Source of the DNA: CAJWKT01 sp964465375
GTDB lineage: Bacteria > Pseudomonadota > Gammaproteobacteria > Steroidobacterales > Rariloculaceae
Direction: 5' to 3'
Assembly (NCBI GenBank): GCA_964465375.1
Contig: CAYXIJ010000001.1
Location: 109,669-173,668 of the forward strand
DNA: 64,000 nt
Positions 62,361 to 64,000 of this stretch are shown piece after piece. A program made the translations under genes and the position numbers. A model generated the notes under the pieces. It was given only the letters and a program-made list of their open reading frames with translations, was not told the DNA's origin and made no database searches. Position 1 is the first letter of the stretch. Every line of letters starts with the position of its first letter.

Positions 62361-63791
62361 TTATTTTTTGCTTGCCTCGGGCAACTCAAGGGACTGGACA
62401 CTAACATACTCAATCGCACGCTGTATCCGGGCCAGTGTCTTTTCTCGGCCAAGCAACGCCAGAGTTTGCCCAATACCTGGCGAGGCGTCACTTCCTGTTA
62501 CGGCAACACGAAGGGGTTGAGCTACAGCGCCCATCTTAACCGCTAATTTTTCTGCAACTACTCCGACCGCCATTTGAGTGGAGTCTTCTGTCCACTCCCC
62601 TAAACCAATAAGCTCCTTCGTGACGCTTTGCAAAATATTTCGTACCTCCGGCTTGAGGTGTTTCATGGCTGCTTTTGGTTCATAAGATTTTGGCTCGCGA
62701 TAAATAAAAAGACTTTTAGTAGCCATTTCCTTTAGATTGCTAGCTCTTTCTCTCTGAACTTTTGTGACCTGCTCAAGAGGGGGCCCTAAGGTTGGGTTTA
62801 ATTTAAGTGCTTGCAGAAAGGGTATCAAGTTTGTTGCTAGATAATCTGTAGAAACAAGCTTCAACCACTGCTCGTTAACCCATTGGCATTTCTTTTCATC
62901 AAAACTACCTGCCGCACTATGCACGTGCTCTAAATCAAACGTCTCTTTCATCTCTTCAGCCGTAAAAATCTCCTGATCTCCATGCGACCAACCCAAGCGG
63001 ACAATGTAGTTAAGCATGGCCTCCGGTAGATAGCCGGCATCCCGATACCCCAGTACACTCATAGCCCCGTGCCGCTTAGAAAGTCTGGAATGGTCCGGGC
63101 CCATTATCATCGGGAGGTGCGCATAATAAGGTGGCTTAATACCCAACGCATTCATGATGTTGAGTTGGCGTGGCGTATTGTTAAGGTGATCATCACCCCG
63201 AATTACGTGAGTGATATTCATTTCATAATCATCAACCACAACCGAAAAATTATAAGTTGGCACACCATCAGAACGAAGGATGACGAGATCATCAAGCTCG
63301 GAATTGTCAAAACTGATATCACCATGGACCAAATCATGAACTTTCACTATGCCACTTTCTGGATTTGCTAAACGTAAGACAGGACTGACATCTGGTATTG
63401 CATCTTTGCGTTCCCTGCAACGCCCATCGTAGCGTGGCTTGAGACCACGTTTTTTCTGCTCCTCTCGCATCGCCACGAGCTCTTCCTGGCTGCAATAACA
63501 AGAGTAGGCCTTCCTGCTCTCCAATAGTTGGCCTGCAAGGAGCCTGTAGTGGTCGAGGCGCTGCATTTGGAAAAAAGGCCCCTCATCGATATCAAGGCCC
63601 AGCCACTTCATTGCCGCCAGAATCTGCTCTATAGAATCATTTGTTGAGCGTTCAGTATCGGTATCTTCAAAACGCAATACGAATACCCCTCCATGTCGGC
63701 GTGAGAACAACCAATTAAAGAGGGCCGTTCTAGCACCACCAATATGAAGAAAACCAGTAGGGCTTGGAGCAAAGCGGGTCCGGACTGTCAT
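62361..63791 (-). CDS. gltX: Glutamyl-tRNA synthetase
   Basis: A 476-residue class Ic synthetase. RTRFAPSPTGFLHIGGARTALFN holds the HIGH motif region (HIGG), and DHSRLSKRHGAMSV the KMSKS equivalent. A Zn-binding Cys region (YSCYCS) is present. ATG codons at 63797 and 63791 compete; the second gives the standard N-terminus. The tRNA-Glu gene lies upstream on the same strand, 155 bases away, possibly co-transcribed. Confidence 0.96.
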   Translation of the reverse strand: MTVRTRFAPSPTGFLHIGGARTALFNWLFSRRHGGVFVLRFEDTDTERSTNDSIEQILAAMKWLGLDIDEGPFFQMQRLDHYRLLAGQLLESRKAYSCYCSQEELVAMREEQKKRGLKPRYDGRCRERKDAIPDVSPVLRLANPESGIVKVHDLVHGDISFDNSELDDLVILRSDGVPTYNFSVVVDDYEMNITHVIRGDDHLNNTPRQLNIMNALGIKPPYYAHLPMIMGPDHSRLSKRHGAMSVLGYRDAGYLPEAMLNYIVRLGWSHGDQEIFTAEEMKETFDLEHVHSAAGSFDEKKCQWVNEQWLKLVSTDYLATNLIPFLQALKLNPTLGPPLEQVTKVQRERASNLKEMATKSLFIYREPKSYEPKAAMKHLKPEVRNILQSVTKELIGLGEWTEDSTQMAVGVVAEKLAVKMGAVAQPLRVAVTGSDASPGIGQTLALLGREKTLARIQRAIEYVSVQSLELPEASKK

Positions 63792-63946
63792 GATCATATG
63801 CCAAATTTACACGGGTAGAATACTAACCGAGCTTAAAGATAGATTCAGAAAATTCTTCTCTTTTCATCCAGCAATCAACGCTGTAGTAGAAAATGTCGGC
63901 TTACAGAGCTGGATTGGGCGCTATCCGCAAACGGAGGCTAAAAAAT

Positions 63947-64000
63947 TGGCGTCCCCAAGGGGATTCGAACCCCTGTTGCCGCCGTGAAAGGGCGGTGTCC
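63947..64000 (-). tRNA. tRNA-Glu (anticodon TTC), 3' part
   Basis: Read on the minus strand, the sequence from the window edge gives the anticodon arm CCGCC-CTTTCAC-GGCGG with anticodon TTC (63988-63986), the T arm AGGGG-TTCGAAT-CCCCT, the acceptor strand ending GGGGAC, a G discriminator and an encoded CCA (63949-63947). The first 20-odd bases (D arm and 5' acceptor strand) lie beyond the window. Confidence 0.95.

Noticed and set aside
63790..63987. 65-codon plus-strand frame after gltX
   Set aside because: It overlaps the tRNA-Glu on the other strand and its C-terminus is the antisense of the tRNA T arm; a common false ORF.
1..64000. Mobile elements, prophage, CRISPR arrays, defence islands
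   Set aside because: No transposase, integrase, direct-repeat array or phage gene could be seen; virtually all sequence is accounted for by conserved chromosomal genes.

Overview
The window is about 64 kb of dense, almost entirely chromosomal housekeeping sequence from a gammaproteobacterium. Gene families, operon orders (mfd-csiV, nagZ, rnc-era-recO-pdxJ-acpS, recJ-prfB-lysS, surE-pcm-yqaA-nlpD, rpsB-tsf-pyrH-frr-uppS-cdsA-rseP-bamA-skp-lpxA-lpxB-rnhB-dnaE-accA-tilS-pyrG-eno-ftsB, map-glnD-dapD) and the outer-membrane machinery (BamA, Skp, RseP, LpxA/LpxB) all fit a Gram-negative gammaproteobacterium. The succinate dehydrogenase of the alphaproteobacterial/mitochondrial type, a GTP-type PEP carboxykinase and YqaA beside NlpD suggest a deep-branching lineage, but I cannot name a genus. 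Base composition looks moderate (mid-40s % GC by eye), with no transposase, phage gene, CRISPR array or rRNA.

Layout. 1-1690 (+): end of mfd, then csiV. 1919-10283 (-): nagZ, an L,D-transpeptidase-fold protein and rlmD, then a tightly overlapped block (rnc, era, recO, pdxJ, acpS, PolB-like exonuclease) preceded by lepB. 10038-13927 (-): an SDH operon with two assembly factors (an SDHAF4/DUF1674 protein before sdhC and SdhE after sdhB), facing ygfZ on the + strand. 14979-19311 (-): recJ-prfB-lysS, with the RF2 programmed frameshift intact. 19366-23001: Mth938-like protein, nlpD, yqaA, pcm, surE, smr. 23030-44891 (-): a continuous run from ftsB back to rpsB covering glycolysis, CTP and fatty-acid synthesis, replication, lipid A, outer-membrane assembly and translation. 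45154-49519 (+): map-glnD-dapD. 49585-52822 (-): a phosphate-transport block (porin, Pit transporter, DUF47 partner), then dapE (+). 54415-64000: dsbB, tsaB, a DinG/YoaA-type helicase, pckG (+), a methyltransferase, dusA, mobA, gltX and the 3' part of a tRNA-Glu.

Most striking is what is missing from otherwise conserved neighbourhoods: dxr (between cdsA and rseP), ispD/ispF (between ftsB and surE), lpxD/fabZ (between skp and lpxA), kdsA (between pyrG and eno) and rpoS (after nlpD). Three of these are methylerythritol-phosphate (MEP) pathway genes although uppS, an isoprenoid consumer, is kept. This suggests that the pathway was replaced or relocated.

Other points of interest: two genes whose conserved N-termini can only be reached from a CTG start, each with a GGAG Shine-Dalgarno six bases upstream; frequent TTG/GTG starts with NTGA stop-start overlaps; ribosomal protein S2 with a 140-residue acidic then lysine-rich C-terminal tail; a YkuD-fold protein with no signal peptide next to the cytosolic recycling enzyme NagZ; and several perfect inverted repeats in regulatory gaps. 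I see no obvious new defence or mobile system.
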